Shown in pieces: positions 7,521 to 17,397 of a DNA stretch of 32,279 nucleotides; within the stretch, counting starts at the first letter, position 1, and every line of letters begins with the position of its first letter. Location: assembly GCA_024401535.1 (NCBI GenBank), contig JAKSKX010000025.1, forward strand, positions 1 through 32,279, read 5' to 3'. The notes under the pieces are model-generated. The model did not search any database, was not told the DNA's origin, and saw only the letters and a list, made by a program, of their open reading frames with translations. The DNA is from Paludibacteraceae bacterium (GTDB lineage Bacteria > Bacteroidota > Bacteroidia > Bacteroidales > Paludibacteraceae). The position numbers and the translations under genes were made by a program.

Positions 7521-7528
7521 CAAAATTA
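7521..7528 (-). promoter_or_regulatory. -7 box of prfC promoter
   Basis: CAAAATTA on the plus strand reads TAATTTTG on the minus strand, a full match to TAnnTTTG. It is about 75 bases upstream of the prfC ATG. The -33 element is not obvious. It overlaps the upstream part of the divergent valS promoter. Confidence 0.5.
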
Positions 7529-7550
7529 GTGAAAAAAGATTGTTTTTATA

Positions 7551-7558
7551 TAACTTTG
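7551..7558 (+). promoter_or_regulatory. -7 box of valS promoter
   Basis: TAACTTTG is a full match to TAnnTTTG, 31 bases before the valS ATG. It lies only 22 bases from the divergent prfC box, so the two promoters share their upstream sequence. Confidence 0.6.
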
Positions 7559-7589
7559 CCGAAAATTGTAGAAAAAATAGACTTTAAAT

Positions 7590-10265
7590 ATGGAGTTAGC
7601 AAGCAAATACAACCCTGCCGACATAGAGCAGAAGTGGTATCAGTATTGGATGGAGAATGGTTTCTTCAGTAGCAAGCCCGATGGCAGAGAGCCATACACA
7701 ATAGTAATCCCGCCACCAAACGTGACAGGAGTGCTTCACATGGGACACATGCTTAACAATACTATTCAGGATATCCTTGTCCGTAGAGCAAGAATGATGG
7801 GCAAGAACGCCCTATGGGTACCTGGTACAGACCACGCATCTATCGCAACAGAGGCAAAGGTTGTAAACAAACTTGCTGGCGAGGGTATCAAGAAGACTGA
7901 CCTTACTCGTGAGGAGTTCCTTGGACACGCATGGGACTGGACCAGAAAGCACGGAGGCATCATCCTTGAGCAGTTGAAGAAGCTAGGTGCTTCATGTGAC
8001 TGGAACCGTACAGGTTTCACTATGGACGAGGTCAGAAGCGAGAGCGTTATCAAGGTGTTCTGTGACCTATACAACAAGGGACTTATCTATCGTGGTGTCC
8101 GTATGGTCAACTGGGACCCTAAGGCCCTTACAGCTCTTTCTGACGAGGAGGTTATATATAAGGAGGAGAACTCAAAGCTATACTACCTAAAATACTACGT
8201 AGCCGAGGATGATGGCAAGGGAGAGACAGGTGCAGAGGGTGAAATAGTTCATCGTGATGCCAAGGGACGCTATGCAGTTGTAGCTACAACTCGTCCGGAG
8301 ACTATCATGGGAGACTCTGCGATGTGTATCAACCCTAAGGACCCTAAGAACCAGTGGTTGAAGGGCAAGAAGGTCATCGTTCCGCTTGTTAACCGTGTTA
8401 TCCCTGTTATCGAGGACGAGTACGTTGACATAGAGTTCGGTACTGGTTGCTTGAAGGTTACTCCTGCACACGATGTGAACGACTACATGCTAGGCGAGAA
8501 GTACAACCTTCAGACTATAGACATATTCAACGACAACGGTACTATCAGCGAGGCTGCAGGTATGTATGTCGGACAGGACAGATTCGACGTCAGAAAGCAG
8601 ATTGCCATAGACTTGAACAACGCAGGACTACTAGAGAAGGAGGAGGCCTACAACAACAAGGTCGGCTATTCAGAGAGAACTAACGTAGTCATCGAGCCAA
8701 AGCTTTCTATGCAGTGGTTCCTAAAGATGGAGCATCTTGCAAAGATTGCACTTGACCCAGTAATGAACGACGACATAAAGTTCTATCCTGCAAAATACAA
8801 GAACACATACAGAAACTGGTTGGAGAACATCAAGGACTGGTGTATCTCTCGTCAGCTTTGGTGGGGTCACCGTATTCCTGCATACTTCCTTCCACAGGGT
8901 GGTTATGTTGTAGCCGCTACAGAGGAGGAGGCTCTAAAGCTAGCTAAGGAGAAGAGCGGTAACCAGTCATTGACTATGGCAGACCTTCGCCAGGACGAGG
9001 ATTGTCTTGATACATGGTTCTCTTCATGGTTGTGGCCAATCTCTTTGTTCGACGGAATCAACAACCCAGGCAACGAGGAGATAAAGTACTACTATCCGAC
9101 TTCAGACCTAGTAACTGGTCCGGACATCATCTTCTTCTGGGTTGCCAGAATGATTATGGCAGGCTACGAGTACGAGGGCAAGATGCCTTTCAAGAACGTT
9201 TACTTCACAGGTATCGTAAGAGACAAGATCGGAAGAAAGATGTCCAAGTCCCTAGGTAACTCGCCAGACCCACTAGACCTAATCGCAGAGTATGGTGCAG
9301 ACGGTGTACGTATGGGTATGATGCTGTCAGCTCCTGCAGGTAACGACATCAAGTTCGATGTTGCACTTTGCGAGCAGGGACGTAACTTCAACAATAAGAT
9401 ATGGAACGCCTTCCGTCTAGTTCAGGGTTGGGAGGTCAAGGATATGGAGCAACCAGAGAGTGCAAAGAATGCAGTCAAGTGGTTCGGCCATAAGCTAAAC
9501 AAGACTATCGAGGAACTTGAGGACCACTTCAGCAAGTACCGTATCAGCGAGGCCCTAATGACAGTATATAAGCTGTTCTGGGACGAGTTCTCTGCTTGGT
9601 ACCTAGAGATGGTTAAGCCAGCATATCAGCAGCCTATCGACAAGGCTACTCTTGATGCAACACTTAACTACTTCGAGACTTTGTTGAAGCTTCTTCACCC
9701 ATTCATGCCGTTCATCACTGAGGAGCTTTACCAGGCTCTAAAGACTCGTGACGCAAAGGACTCTATCATGGTGAGCCTATTGCCAAAGAAGGAGGACTAC
9801 TGCAACAAGTGTCTTGACAGAATGGAGCAGACTAAGGAGATTATCGCAGGTGTACGTAACATCCGTGCTGAAAAGGGTATCTCTCCTCGCGAGTCATTCA
9901 AGTTGTTCTATAAGGGAGAGCTTGATGCCAAGAACAACTCCATTATCGAGAAGCTTGCAAATGTCGAGTCTATTGACGTTACTCCTGCAAACGGTGTCGA
10001 TGGTGCAAGCCAGACTTTCATGGTAGGCACTATCGAGATCACTATCCCTCTAGCAAACAATGTAAATGCTGAGGAGGAGATCAAGAAGATGGAGGAGGAG
10101 ATCAAGTATCTTGAGGGATTCCTAATAAGCGTAAACAAGAAGCTTTCTAACGAGAAGTTTGTTGCCAATGCCAAGCCAGAGGTTGTTGCAAACGAGCGCA
10201 AGAAACAGGCTGATGCAGAGAGCAAGATTGCTACTCTAAAGGCTAACATCGAGAAGTTGAAGTAA
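7590..10265 (+). CDS. valS: Valyl-tRNA synthetase
   Basis: A class I aminoacyl-tRNA synthetase of 891 residues that charges tRNA-Val in the cytosol. The HIGH-type motif is HMGH (residues 50-53, in [15 protein letters not shown]). The KMSKS motif is at 550-554. The editing (CP1) domain lies between them, with the [13 protein letters not shown] segment typical of ValRS. The WWGHRIPAY and [10 protein letters not shown] motifs are present, as is the anticodon-binding domain. The C-terminus is a lysine/glutamate coiled coil, the ValRS tRNA-binding arm. The frame is complete, with a strong terminator 20 bases after the stop. Codon use is strongly biased, as expected for a highly expressed gene. Confidence 0.98.
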   Translation: MELASKYNPADIEQKWYQYWMENGFFSSKPDGREPYTIVIPPPNVTGVLHMGHMLNNTIQDILVRRARMMGKNALWVPGTDHASIATEAKVVNKLAGEGIKKTDLTREEFLGHAWDWTRKHGGIILEQLKKLGASCDWNRTGFTMDEVRSESVIKVFCDLYNKGLIYRGVRMVNWDPKALTALSDEEVIYKEENSKLYYLKYYVAEDDGKGETGAEGEIVHRDAKGRYAVVATTRPETIMGDSAMCINPKDPKNQWLKGKKVIVPLVNRVIPVIEDEYVDIEFGTGCLKVTPAHDVNDYMLGEKYNLQTIDIFNDNGTISEAAGMYVGQDRFDVRKQIAIDLNNAGLLEKEEAYNNKVGYSERTNVVIEPKLSMQWFLKMEHLAKIALDPVMNDDIKFYPAKYKNTYRNWLENIKDWCISRQLWWGHRIPAYFLPQGGYVVAATEEEALKLAKEKSGNQSLTMADLRQDEDCLDTWFSSWLWPISLFDGINNPGNEEIKYYYPTSDLVTGPDIIFFWVARMIMAGYEYEGKMPFKNVYFTGIVRDKIGRKMSKSLGNSPDPLDLIAEYGADGVRMGMMLSAPAGNDIKFDVALCEQGRNFNNKIWNAFRLVQGWEVKDMEQPESAKNAVKWFGHKLNKTIEELEDHFSKYRISEALMTVYKLFWDEFSAWYLEMVKPAYQQPIDKATLDATLNYFETLLKLLHPFMPFITEELYQALKTRDAKDSIMVSLLPKKEDYCNKCLDRMEQTKEIIAGVRNIRAEKGISPRESFKLFYKGELDAKNNSIIEKLANVESIDVTPANGVDGASQTFMVGTIEITIPLANNVNAEEEIKKMEEEIKYLEGFLISVNKKLSNEKFVANAKPEVVANERKKQADAESKIATLKANIEKLK

Positions 10266-10286
10266 TATCAATTTCCATAATATCAA

Positions 10287-10319
10287 GAGAGAGGAGCTGA
10301 AAAGTGTCCTCTCTTTTTT
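10287..10319 (+). terminator. Intrinsic terminator after valS
   Basis: AGAGAGGA (10288-10295) pairs with TCCTCTCT (10307-10314) around an eleven-base loop, followed by a run of T to 10319. Confidence 0.85.
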
Positions 10320-10380
10320 GTTAGATATGCTTATGTCAATAAAAAATGTAGATAAAAAGCGATTGCTAACAAATTTGTAG

Positions 10381-10388
10381 TAACTTTG
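10381..10388 (+). promoter_or_regulatory. -7 box of aminotransferase promoter
   Basis: TAACTTTG fully matches TAnnTTTG and lies 25 bases before the ATG at 10414. A TTG lies upstream at 10363-10365, but its spacing of about 15 is shorter than usual. Confidence 0.55.
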
Positions 10389-10413
10389 CACGAGGAAAAA
10401 ACATGATAACTGT

Positions 10414-11580
10414 ATGTTAAAAATCAACCCTAAGATAGATGATATGACATCCTTTCTAGTTATGGATGTCTTGGAGAAAGCTAACGAGATGCAGAGCAAT
10501 GGAATAGATGTTGTGCATCTGGAGGTTGGTGAACCGAATTATGAGCCGTCTAAAGAAGTTGTAGATGCTGCTCGTAGTGCGTATCTTAGCGGTGACACTC
10601 ACTACACTCATTCTTTGGGTGATCCAGATTTGAGGACAGAAATATGCAGTTTCTATCATTCAGAGTATGGCGTTGAAATAGAGCCTGACCAGGTTATTGT
10701 CACTTCAGGTTCGTCGCCTGCTATTCTGATGTCCCTTATGGCTATTTGCGAGGCTGGAAGCGAGGTTATAATCACTAATCCAGGCTATCCATGCTATAAG
10801 AACTTTATCCTTGCCGCAGGATGCAAACCTGTTGAGGTGAATGTTTCAGCAGAAAATGGATTTATCTATGACGTAGATAAACTTAAGGCAGCTGTCACAT
10901 CCAAGACAAGGGCTATATTCGTAAACTCTCCGATGAATCCAGCAGGCACACTTGTAAGTAAGGAGTGCTACGAGAAAATAGCTGAGCTCGGCATAACAAT
11001 AATCAGTGACGAGATATATCATGGACTTACATACGGAGGTGACACACCTATATGTGCGCTTCAGGTAACCCGTAATGCCATCATACTAAATGGATTCAGC
11101 AAGAGGTATGCAATGACAGGACTTAGACTAGGTTACGCTATTGTGCCTAAGGAATGTGTCCGTCCAATGCAGATTCTTCAGCAGAACTTGTTTATTTGTG
11201 CAAGCTCTACAGCCCAAAAGGCAGGAATTACAGCTTTGAAGTATGGAGAAAAAGATGTCGAGGAAAGACGCAAGGTATATGACGAGAAGCGTAAATTCAT
11301 GATTCGCAGACTTAGAGAAATCGGTTTCGAGATAGAGTCAGAACCTATGGGTGCATTCTATGTGTTCTGCAATGCAAAGAAGTTTACAAACAATTCCTTG
11401 CAGTTCGCTTTCGACATTCTTGAAAAGGCTCATGTCGGAATTACTCCGGGTATTGATTTCGGTACAGGAGGTGAAGGATATGTGCGTTTAAGCTATGCAA
11501 ACTCTATGGATCGAATAGAAGAGGGTTTGAACAGAATAGAAAGATATATAAACAGCCTAAATGGAGTGCAAAAGGGATAA
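10414..11580 (+). CDS. Class I/II PLP-dependent aminotransferase
   Basis: The 388-residue protein belongs to the aspartate-aminotransferase fold (type I). It shows VVHLEVGEPNYEP near the N-terminus, the YTHSLGDPDLR substrate-loop motif, NSPMNPAGT, ISDEIYHGL, and the PLP lysine K230 in LNGFSKRYAMTGLRLGY. A late arginine in EGYVRLSYA should bind the substrate carboxylate. Substrate specificity cannot be read from the sequence; aspartate, alanine or aromatic amino acids are all possible. It is followed after four bases by the SpoIID-domain gene, which suggests cotranscription. Confidence 0.9.
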   Translation: MLKINPKIDDMTSFLVMDVLEKANEMQSNGIDVVHLEVGEPNYEPSKEVVDAARSAYLSGDTHYTHSLGDPDLRTEICSFYHSEYGVEIEPDQVIVTSGSSPAILMSLMAICEAGSEVIITNPGYPCYKNFILAAGCKPVEVNVSAENGFIYDVDKLKAAVTSKTRAIFVNSPMNPAGTLVSKECYEKIAELGITIISDEIYHGLTYGGDTPICALQVTRNAIILNGFSKRYAMTGLRLGYAIVPKECVRPMQILQQNLFICASSTAQKAGITALKYGEKDVEERRKVYDEKRKFMIRRLREIGFEIESEPMGAFYVFCNAKKFTNNSLQFAFDILEKAHVGITPGIDFGTGGEGYVRLSYANSMDRIEEGLNRIERYINSLNGVQKG

Positions 11581-11584
11581 TGTC

Positions 11585-12925
11585 ATGAGAAAAAGAGATT
11601 TGTCTAAAGGTATTGTTACCTATGTGGAAGTAGGTATCATGCGTGAACCCGAAGTGAGTGTCAGGCTTAATGGAAATTTCAAAGTGGATTCCGCAGGGGA
11701 ATTTGCTTCAGCACTCCATGACAAGCAAATGAACATAAGGTATTCAGATTTGAAGGCCGGCAGGGACTATCAGTTTACGTCTGATGGCAAAGGCTATTTT
11801 ACGCTAAGCAGAGTTCCTATAGGTGTTGATTTCCATTGGAGTGAACTAAAGGAGTTCAATTATAAGGGAGACCTTTTACTTAGGCGTACTTCGGATGACA
11901 AGATTCAGGTAATAAACAGAGTGGATATCGAGGACTATATTTGTTCTGTAATCGGCTCGGAAATGGCACCTACTTGTCCTCTTGAGCTGTTAAAGGCTCA
12001 CGCAATTATTTCACGTTCATGGTTGGTGTCACAACTTCAGCGTAAGTCTTGCGAGAGTCATCCCATCTATAGGCACGCATCATTAAAGCAAGGCGATGAA
12101 GAGATGATTCAGATATGGGATGCTATGGGACATACTGAATTTGATGTTTGTTCCGACGACCATTGCCAGCGTTACCAGGGAATTTCTGACGATGACAACG
12201 AGAACGTAAAGAAGGCCATAGAACTTACAAAAGGCATAATCCTAAAGAGTGATGGAGCCGTTTGTGATGCTCGTTTCTCTAAATGCTGTGGTGGAATTAG
12301 TGAGTTGTTCTCTACTTGTTGGTCCGATGAGGATTTCAAGTATTTGTCTCCTGTCAGATGTAATATTGATCGCAGAGACGATATAAACGAAGTTGGAGAT
12401 ACAATGAGCAGAAGGAAGTGGATGCTCGAGCCTCCAACAGACACATATTGTTCTACTAAGGACAGTGCAATTTTAAGTCGTATCCTAAAGGCTTATGACA
12501 AGAAGACAATAGATGACTTCTATCGTTGGAAGGTTGAATATGATGTAGAGGAATTGACTGAGCTTGTTAAGGAAAAGATAGGTCTTGATGTTGGTAAGAT
12601 TATCTCTCTTGACATTGTTGAAACTGGACCTTCCGGACGAGTTAAGAAAATACAGATAGTCGGAACAAGAGGAAGCAAGGTTATCGGAAAAGAGTTGCTG
12701 ATACGTAAGGCTTTCAGTAAAACTCACCTGCTTAGTTCCGCTTTCATTGTCGAGAAGAAATTTGATGGCGCTCAAGAGAAGTTCGTATTTAGTGGTGCAG
12801 GTTGGGGACATGGTGTAGGAATGTGTCAAATAGGTGCTGCAGTTATGGCGGAACAAGGCCATTCATATACAGAAATTCTTTCACTTTATTATCCTAACTC
12901 GGAACTTGTAAACATGATAGGATAG
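11585..12925 (+). CDS. SpoIID/LytB domain protein
   Basis: I chose the ATG at 11585 (446 residues, MRKRDLSKGIVTY), four bases after the aminotransferase stop; an in-frame ATG at 11561 would overlap that gene by 20 bases. The core shows the SpoIID signature: IEDYICSVIGSEMAPTCP, LLKAHAIISRSW, and near the C-terminus GAGWGHGVGMCQIGAAVMA followed by YTEILSLYYP. In spore formers SpoIID is a peptidoglycan lytic transglycosylase, with its catalytic glutamate in the segment that reads GSEM here. In Bacteroidetes the homologues have no link to sporulation and presumably act on cell wall or related glycans. No signal peptide is visible, which is odd for a wall enzyme. Confidence 0.85.
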   Translation: MRKRDLSKGIVTYVEVGIMREPEVSVRLNGNFKVDSAGEFASALHDKQMNIRYSDLKAGRDYQFTSDGKGYFTLSRVPIGVDFHWSELKEFNYKGDLLLRRTSDDKIQVINRVDIEDYICSVIGSEMAPTCPLELLKAHAIISRSWLVSQLQRKSCESHPIYRHASLKQGDEEMIQIWDAMGHTEFDVCSDDHCQRYQGISDDDNENVKKAIELTKGIILKSDGAVCDARFSKCCGGISELFSTCWSDEDFKYLSPVRCNIDRRDDINEVGDTMSRRKWMLEPPTDTYCSTKDSAILSRILKAYDKKTIDDFYRWKVEYDVEELTELVKEKIGLDVGKIISLDIVETGPSGRVKKIQIVGTRGSKVIGKELLIRKAFSKTHLLSSAFIVEKKFDGAQEKFVFSGAGWGHGVGMCQIGAAVMAEQGHSYTEILSLYYPNSELVNMIG

Positions 12926-12961
12926 TAGTATGCTTTAATAACAGAATTTATTGACAATATT

Positions 12962-13438
12962 ATGGGTAAGATAATTAGTAGCGTGATATTAGCGGTCTTT
13001 CTTGTTTTGGGAGGATTTGTCTATTATAACTATTATTTTGTTTTTGCTGAAGGTGTAAAGTCTGGACAGATAAACCTAATTACAAAGAAAGGAACAATCT
13101 GGAAGACTTATGAAGGAAGACTTATTCAGAATGGATTCAAGTCTCAAAATCAATCAGTCGGAAGCTATGTGTTTGATTTTTCCATAGAGGATGAGTCTTT
13201 GGCAAAAAAACTAGAGCTGTTGGGCGATGGTGCCGTAACGCTACACTATCTGGAGTATAAGAAGTCTTTGCCTTGGCGTGGATATTCCAATTATGTCGTA
13301 GATAGTATTGTAGTGTACTCTTCTAATAAGTCTATAGACTCTCAATCTTCCTTGAAAGAGGAACAGATTGGCAGCGATATGCACTCTGTAAAGAAGCAAG
13401 ACAATTTGGGCGATTATCCAACTGAATGGTATGAATGA
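12962..13438 (+). CDS. Small membrane-anchored protein upstream of recR
   Basis: The 158-residue protein has one N-terminal hydrophobic segment (residues about 4-25, [18 protein letters not shown]) and a presumably periplasmic domain with [22 protein letters not shown]. This pattern is common in Bacteroidetes proteins just upstream of recR, sometimes annotated wrongly as 6-phosphogluconate dehydrogenase; it has no Rossmann motif or enzyme signature. The function is unknown. Its stop lies inside the start of recR (overlap of eight bases), so the two are translationally coupled. Confidence 0.8.
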   Translation: MGKIISSVILAVFLVLGGFVYYNYYFVFAEGVKSGQINLITKKGTIWKTYEGRLIQNGFKSQNQSVGSYVFDFSIEDESLAKKLELLGDGAVTLHYLEYKKSLPWRGYSNYVVDSIVVYSSNKSIDSQSSLKEEQIGSDMHSVKKQDNLGDYPTEWYE

Positions 13439-14054
13439 TTCTGAATATCCTTCAAAACTATTGGAGAACGCAGTGGCTCAAATAGCTACTTTACCAGGAG
13501 TTGGAAGGAAGAGTGCGTTAAGGCTTGTCCTTAATTTGCTTAGACGAAGCGAGGCAGAGGTTCTTCAGTTTTCCAATGCCTTTATTCAGCTCAAACAAGA
13601 GGTGAAGTATTGCGCCAAGTGCCATAATATCTCTGATACTGAATTGTGTAATATCTGTTCTGATTCGCGTAGAGACAATACGGTTCTTTGTGTGGTCGAG
13701 AATATCAGAGACGTTATGAGTGTTGAGGCTACTCATCAGTTTAAGGGCCTATATCATGTACTTGGGGGTATTATTTCTCCTATGGATGGCGTGAGTCCGT
13801 CTGACTTGAATATAGATTCTCTGCAACAAAGAATTGTAACTGAAGGGATAAAGGAAATAATCATAGCTTTGAGTACTACTATGGAAGGTGATACCACTGC
13901 CTATTACCTTTATCGCAGACTAAATCCAACGGGTGTCAAGATTACCACTATAGCTAGGGGTATTGCAATAGGTGACGAGTTGCAGTATGCAGACGAACTC
14001 ACTTTGGGAAGAAGTATTCTTGACCGTATTCCTTTTGATTCAATAAACAAATAG
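13431..14054 (+). CDS. recR: Recombination protein RecR
   Basis: A 207-residue protein that acts with RecF/RecO to load RecA at gaps. The helix-hairpin-helix [10 protein letters not shown] (residues 21-30) is followed by a four-cysteine zinc finger (C61, C64, C73, C76). A Toprim domain starting [15 protein letters not shown] comes next, then the C-terminal [22 protein letters not shown] motif. All features of a functional RecR are present. The start overlaps the previous gene by eight bases, and a membrane-protein gene follows after three bases. Confidence 0.97.
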   Translation: MNDSEYPSKLLENAVAQIATLPGVGRKSALRLVLNLLRRSEAEVLQFSNAFIQLKQEVKYCAKCHNISDTELCNICSDSRRDNTVLCVVENIRDVMSVEATHQFKGLYHVLGGIISPMDGVSPSDLNIDSLQQRIVTEGIKEIIIALSTTMEGDTTAYYLYRRLNPTGVKITTIARGIAIGDELQYADELTLGRSILDRIPFDSINK

Positions 14055-14057
14055 ATT

Positions 14058-14444
14058 ATGCTTGACAATATAATAAAGAAATACTACATACGAATAGCAA
14101 TTACAGCTTTGACTATTTTTGCCGGTGCTATATATGCTAACCAGTCTATTTCTATTCCATCGTATGTTACTACAATAGTGTATTTAATGCTATTAACAAT
14201 TGTTCCCTATGCTGTATGGAATTTTGGGAAGAAGATGAAGATGATATCCCAAATCGAGGATAAGGCCATTAGGGAAAGAAATATCAAAAATGCCAATATG
14301 ATAAAGATGCTTTTGATATACGTCCCTACAATGTTGTGTTCTGTGTTGTATTTTACAGAGCCGACAGAATCTTCATTGGGTGTTGCCATTATATCTTTGA
14401 TCTTGTTTTTGCTATTCGCAAAGCCTACAGATAAAGTTGCATAG
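14058..14444 (+). CDS. Four-helix membrane protein, unknown
   Basis: The 128-residue protein has hydrophobic segments at about residues 11-28, 34-53, 85-102 and 108-124, with a charged cytoplasmic-type loop (KKMKMISQIEDKAIRERN) between the second and third. I do not recognise the family. It lies three bases after recR and 23 before mtaB, so it is probably part of the same transcript. No catalytic motif is visible. Confidence 0.75.
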   Translation: MLDNIIKKYYIRIAITALTIFAGAIYANQSISIPSYVTTIVYLMLLTIVPYAVWNFGKKMKMISQIEDKAIRERNIKNANMIKMLLIYVPTMLCSVLYFTEPTESSLGVAIISLILFLLFAKPTDKVA

Positions 14445-14467
14445 TTATTGACAGTTATTAAAAAAAT

Positions 14468-15751
14468 ATGAAAGTTGCTTATCATACATTAGGTTGCAAG
14501 TTGAACTTTGCCGAAACATCTAGAATTGCTTCAGATTTGGAGCAAATTGGCTTCTATACAGCAGAAAAAGGAGAAGATGCAGACCTTATTGTTATAAACA
14601 CTTGCGCTGTCACACAGGCGGCAGAAAGAAAGGATAGGGCAACAATAAAACAACTCCAGTCTCAAAATCCGAACGCCTTTACTGTGGTTATAGGTTGCTA
14701 TACTCAAATAAAGCCTGATGAGGTTGTAGCTATTGAAGGTGTGGATTTAGTTCTTGGTGCTGAGCATAAGTTTGATGTCGCCGATCTTTTGAGGAAATTC
14801 AATTTAAAACGTGAAGGAAAGGCTAGAGTTTTTCACACCCAACGTAAGGATGTAGAGGTGTTCTTCCCATTCTGTACTTCGGGTGACAGAACTCGCTATT
14901 TCTTGAAAGTTCAGGATGGATGCGATTATTTCTGTACATATTGCACTGTGCCTATAGCAAGAGGCAAGAGCAGAAACGCAACTGTCGAGCAGACAGTAAA
15001 GGAAGCAGAAAAAGCAGCTAAGGAAGGAGCAAAGGAAATCGTTATATCTGGTGTCAATATCGGAGATTTTGGAAAATCTACCGGGGAGACATTCCTTGAC
15101 CTGGTACGTGAACTAGATAAGGTTGAAGGAATTGAGCGATATAGAATTTCTAGCATTGAGCCTAATCTGCTAACCGATGAAATTATTGATTTTGTAGCAA
15201 ATAGCCGTGCATTTATGCCTCATTTCCATATTCCTTTACAGTGTGGATCTGATGAAATCCTTGAAAAGATGCACCGCAGGTACAAGCGTGAAGTTTTTGC
15301 TCATAAGATAGAGTTGATTAAAAAGTCTATGCCCAATGCCTTTATAGGTGTAGATGTAATAGTTGGTTTTAATGGGGAGACTGAAGATCATTATAATGAG
15401 TCAAAATCTTTTTTGGATTCATTGGATGTTACCAGACTTCATGTATTCCCATATTCTCCAAGGCCTAATACTGCTGCTCTTGCTATTAAACCTCATGTTC
15501 AGAGTGCAGAAAAGAAAAGACGTACTGAAGACTTGATTTCCTTGTCGGATTCAAAGATAAGGGCTTTTTATGAGAAGAATATAGGAAAGCAGGCTAAGGT
15601 TCTTTGGGAGGAGAGTAGTGACAACAAAAAAATGTATGGATTTACAGATAATTATATAAGAGTAGTTTCTGAATATGATCCATATTTGATAAATAAGATT
15701 CAGGAAGTCACTTTAGGTGATTTCGAAGGAGAGTGCCTAACTATTCTATAG
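14468..15751 (+). CDS. mtaB: tRNA t6A37 methylthiotransferase MtaB
   Basis: A 427-residue radical-SAM enzyme that adds a methylthio group to threonylcarbamoyl-adenosine 37 of tRNAs reading ANN codons. The N-terminal UPF0004 domain carries the three cluster cysteines C10, C46 and C77 (GCKLNFAE, NTCAVT, GCYTQ). The radical-SAM CxxxCxxC motif is C152, C156 and C159 (GCDYFCTYCTVP). A TRAM-like end follows. The TLGCKLNFAE start and length favour MtaB over MiaB or RimO. The stop is embedded in a terminator hairpin. Confidence 0.95.
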   Translation: MKVAYHTLGCKLNFAETSRIASDLEQIGFYTAEKGEDADLIVINTCAVTQAAERKDRATIKQLQSQNPNAFTVVIGCYTQIKPDEVVAIEGVDLVLGAEHKFDVADLLRKFNLKREGKARVFHTQRKDVEVFFPFCTSGDRTRYFLKVQDGCDYFCTYCTVPIARGKSRNATVEQTVKEAEKAAKEGAKEIVISGVNIGDFGKSTGETFLDLVRELDKVEGIERYRISSIEPNLLTDEIIDFVANSRAFMPHFHIPLQCGSDEILEKMHRRYKREVFAHKIELIKKSMPNAFIGVDVIVGFNGETEDHYNESKSFLDSLDVTRLHVFPYSPRPNTAALAIKPHVQSAEKKRRTEDLISLSDSKIRAFYEKNIGKQAKVLWEESSDNKKMYGFTDNYIRVVSEYDPYLINKIQEVTLGDFEGECLTIL

Positions 15752-15765
15752 TTTGGCATTTTTTG
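15732..15765 (+). terminator. Intrinsic terminator overlapping mtaB stop
   Basis: Thirteen-base arms (15732-15744 and 15748-15760), with one T-T mismatch and one G-U pair, close a TCT loop and run into further T residues. The stop codon TAG is inside the 3' arm. Confidence 0.8.
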
Positions 15766-15851
15766 TTGTTTTATTTATCCTGATTTAACTCAAAATACTC
15801 ATAAGTGTAAAAAAATGTAACTGAGATGTATAGAAATTCTTAGAAACTTAC

Positions 15852-15859
15852 TAATTTTG
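15852..15859 (+). promoter_or_regulatory. -7 box of promoter for the DUF4199-to-tkt gene run
   Basis: TAATTTTG fully matches TAnnTTTG and lies 20 bases before the ATG at 15880, after the mtaB terminator. No further terminator was noticed until 21758, so it may drive the run of eight genes. Confidence 0.6.
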
Positions 15860-15879
15860 CGCTTAATTTGAGGCTAAGA

Positions 15880-16413
15880 ATGAAGACTTATTCCGAAATA
15901 GTGTTTCCAATTGCTATGAAATTGGGTGCGATAATGGGTTTATGCTATGTTTTTAGCATAGTATTGCCTATGGTTGTTCCTTTTGTTGGCTCTATATTAG
16001 GTTTAGGACTTTTGCTTGCTCCGGTGGTGTTGCTTTACAAGGCGATGAATTCCTTATGCAACAGCTTTGAGCCCGAATGGACAAATGGCAGAAGGTATAG
16101 TGCCAATCTGGTATCCATTCAGCTGATTGTTTTCGGGGTACTCACGTTCTTTTTTTGTGGATTGATTTATGCATTGTTCCTTTATGTTTACACATCATAC
16201 ATAAATCCGCAACACTTGTCAGAGTCAATAGCTATGACATCCAAATTGTTGGCTGAAAAATTGCCCCTAGAGGAACAGGTTCGTATGAACAACGAATTGA
16301 ATAGCATAACTCCATCGTCTATGATTGTAGGTGCTATTTTGTTCATGGGTTTTATAGGCTTCTTTTTAAGTGTTCTGGAAGTTATCGCTCTCAGAATCAA
16401 ACATCGAAGATAA
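15880..16413 (+). CDS. DUF4199-type membrane protein
   Basis: From the ATG at 15880 the protein has 177 residues; a TTG at 15868 is in frame but lies at the expected transcription start. It has four hydrophobic segments at about residues 8-30, 34-52, 74-98 and 147-168. This layout, together with the glycosyltransferase 2 gene 30 bases downstream, matches the DUF4199 family of Bacteroidetes, commonly paired with DPM-like glycosyltransferases. The function is unknown; a role in membrane glycosyl transfer is inferred from the pairing only. Confidence 0.75.
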   Translation: MKTYSEIVFPIAMKLGAIMGLCYVFSIVLPMVVPFVGSILGLGLLLAPVVLLYKAMNSLCNSFEPEWTNGRRYSANLVSIQLIVFGVLTFFFCGLIYALFLYVYTSYINPQHLSESIAMTSKLLAEKLPLEEQVRMNNELNSITPSSMIVGAILFMGFIGFFLSVLEVIALRIKHRR

Positions 16414-16443
16414 ATTAAGAAAACGAGATAAATTAGTATAAAG

Positions 16444-17394
16444 ATGGATATTTCAGTAGTTGTACCTTTGTATAATGAAGAAGAGTCTCTAGGAGAATTG
16501 TATGCTTGGATTGATCGAGTTATGAAAGCAAACAATTTTTCGTACGAGATTATTTTCGTAAATGACGGCAGTACTGATAGATCTTGGGCAATAATCGAGG
16601 ATTTGCATTCTAATAATGAAAATGTTCATGGAATAAAATTCAGGCGTAACCATGGCAAAAGCGCTGCTTTGTATTGTGGTTTTGAACAGGCGCAAGGTGA
16701 TGTTGTCATAACTATGGATGCAGATTTGCAGGATAGTCCTGATGAAATCCCTGAACTTTATAGAATGATTATGAATGATGGTTATGATTTGGTGTCTGGT
16801 TGGAAAAAGAAAAGATATGATTCCAAACTAGCCAAGAATTTGCCATCTAAGTTGTTCAATGCAACAACTAGAATGATTTCTGGAATTAAGTTGCACGATT
16901 TTAATTGCGGATTGAAGGCATATAAGCACCAGGTTGTAAAGAGCATTGAAGTGTATGGAGAAATGCACAGATATATTCCGTACTTGGCTAAAAATGCCGG
17001 ATTCAAGAAGATTGGTGAAAAAGTAGTTCAACATCAGGCTAGAAAATACGGAGAGACAAAGTTTGGTATAAACCGCTTCTTCAATGGTTACCTTGACTTG
17101 CTTTCTTTATGGTTCCTTTCTACTTTTGGCCAAAAACCAATGCATTTCTTTGGCTTTGTTGGTAGTTTGATGGCTTTGATAGGTGTGATTTCTATTCTTG
17201 TCGTAGGAGGAATGAAACTTTATCATATCCAGACAAATACACCGGCTCCATTAGTGACTGATTCCCCATATTTCTACATTGCCTTGACGATGATGATACT
17301 TGGTACTCAGTTGTTCTTGTCAGGTTTTCTTGGCGAGATGATTTCTAGAAATTCCACTTTGAGGAACAATTATAAAATAGAAAAGACTATTTAA
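16444..17394 (+). CDS. Family 2 glycosyltransferase, membrane-anchored
   Basis: The 316-residue protein has an N-terminal GT-A domain starting ISVVVPLYNEEESL, with the nucleotide-binding D41-G-S and the metal-binding D92-A-D94 (MDADLQDSP). HDFNCGLKAYK follows, then two C-terminal membrane helices (about residues 235-257 and 277-300). This is the DPM1/GtrB/ArnC-like group, which moves a sugar from a nucleotide to a polyprenyl phosphate at the inner membrane. Sugar and acceptor are not determinable. It is probably coupled to the DUF4199 gene upstream. Confidence 0.9.
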   Translation: MDISVVVPLYNEEESLGELYAWIDRVMKANNFSYEIIFVNDGSTDRSWAIIEDLHSNNENVHGIKFRRNHGKSAALYCGFEQAQGDVVITMDADLQDSPDEIPELYRMIMNDGYDLVSGWKKKRYDSKLAKNLPSKLFNATTRMISGIKLHDFNCGLKAYKHQVVKSIEVYGEMHRYIPYLAKNAGFKKIGEKVVQHQARKYGETKFGINRFFNGYLDLLSLWFLSTFGQKPMHFFGFVGSLMALIGVISILVVGGMKLYHIQTNTPAPLVTDSPYFYIALTMMILGTQLFLSGFLGEMISRNSTLRNNYKIEKTI

Positions 17395-17397
17395 TAT

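Noticed and set aside
7766-10249. ORFs in other frames of valS
   Set aside because: They overlap a complete, well-supported synthetase gene and have no promoter or family signature.
11585-12925. SpoIID homologue as evidence of sporulation
   Set aside because: SpoIID/LytB-domain proteins are widespread in Bacteroidetes, and no other sporulation gene is in the window.
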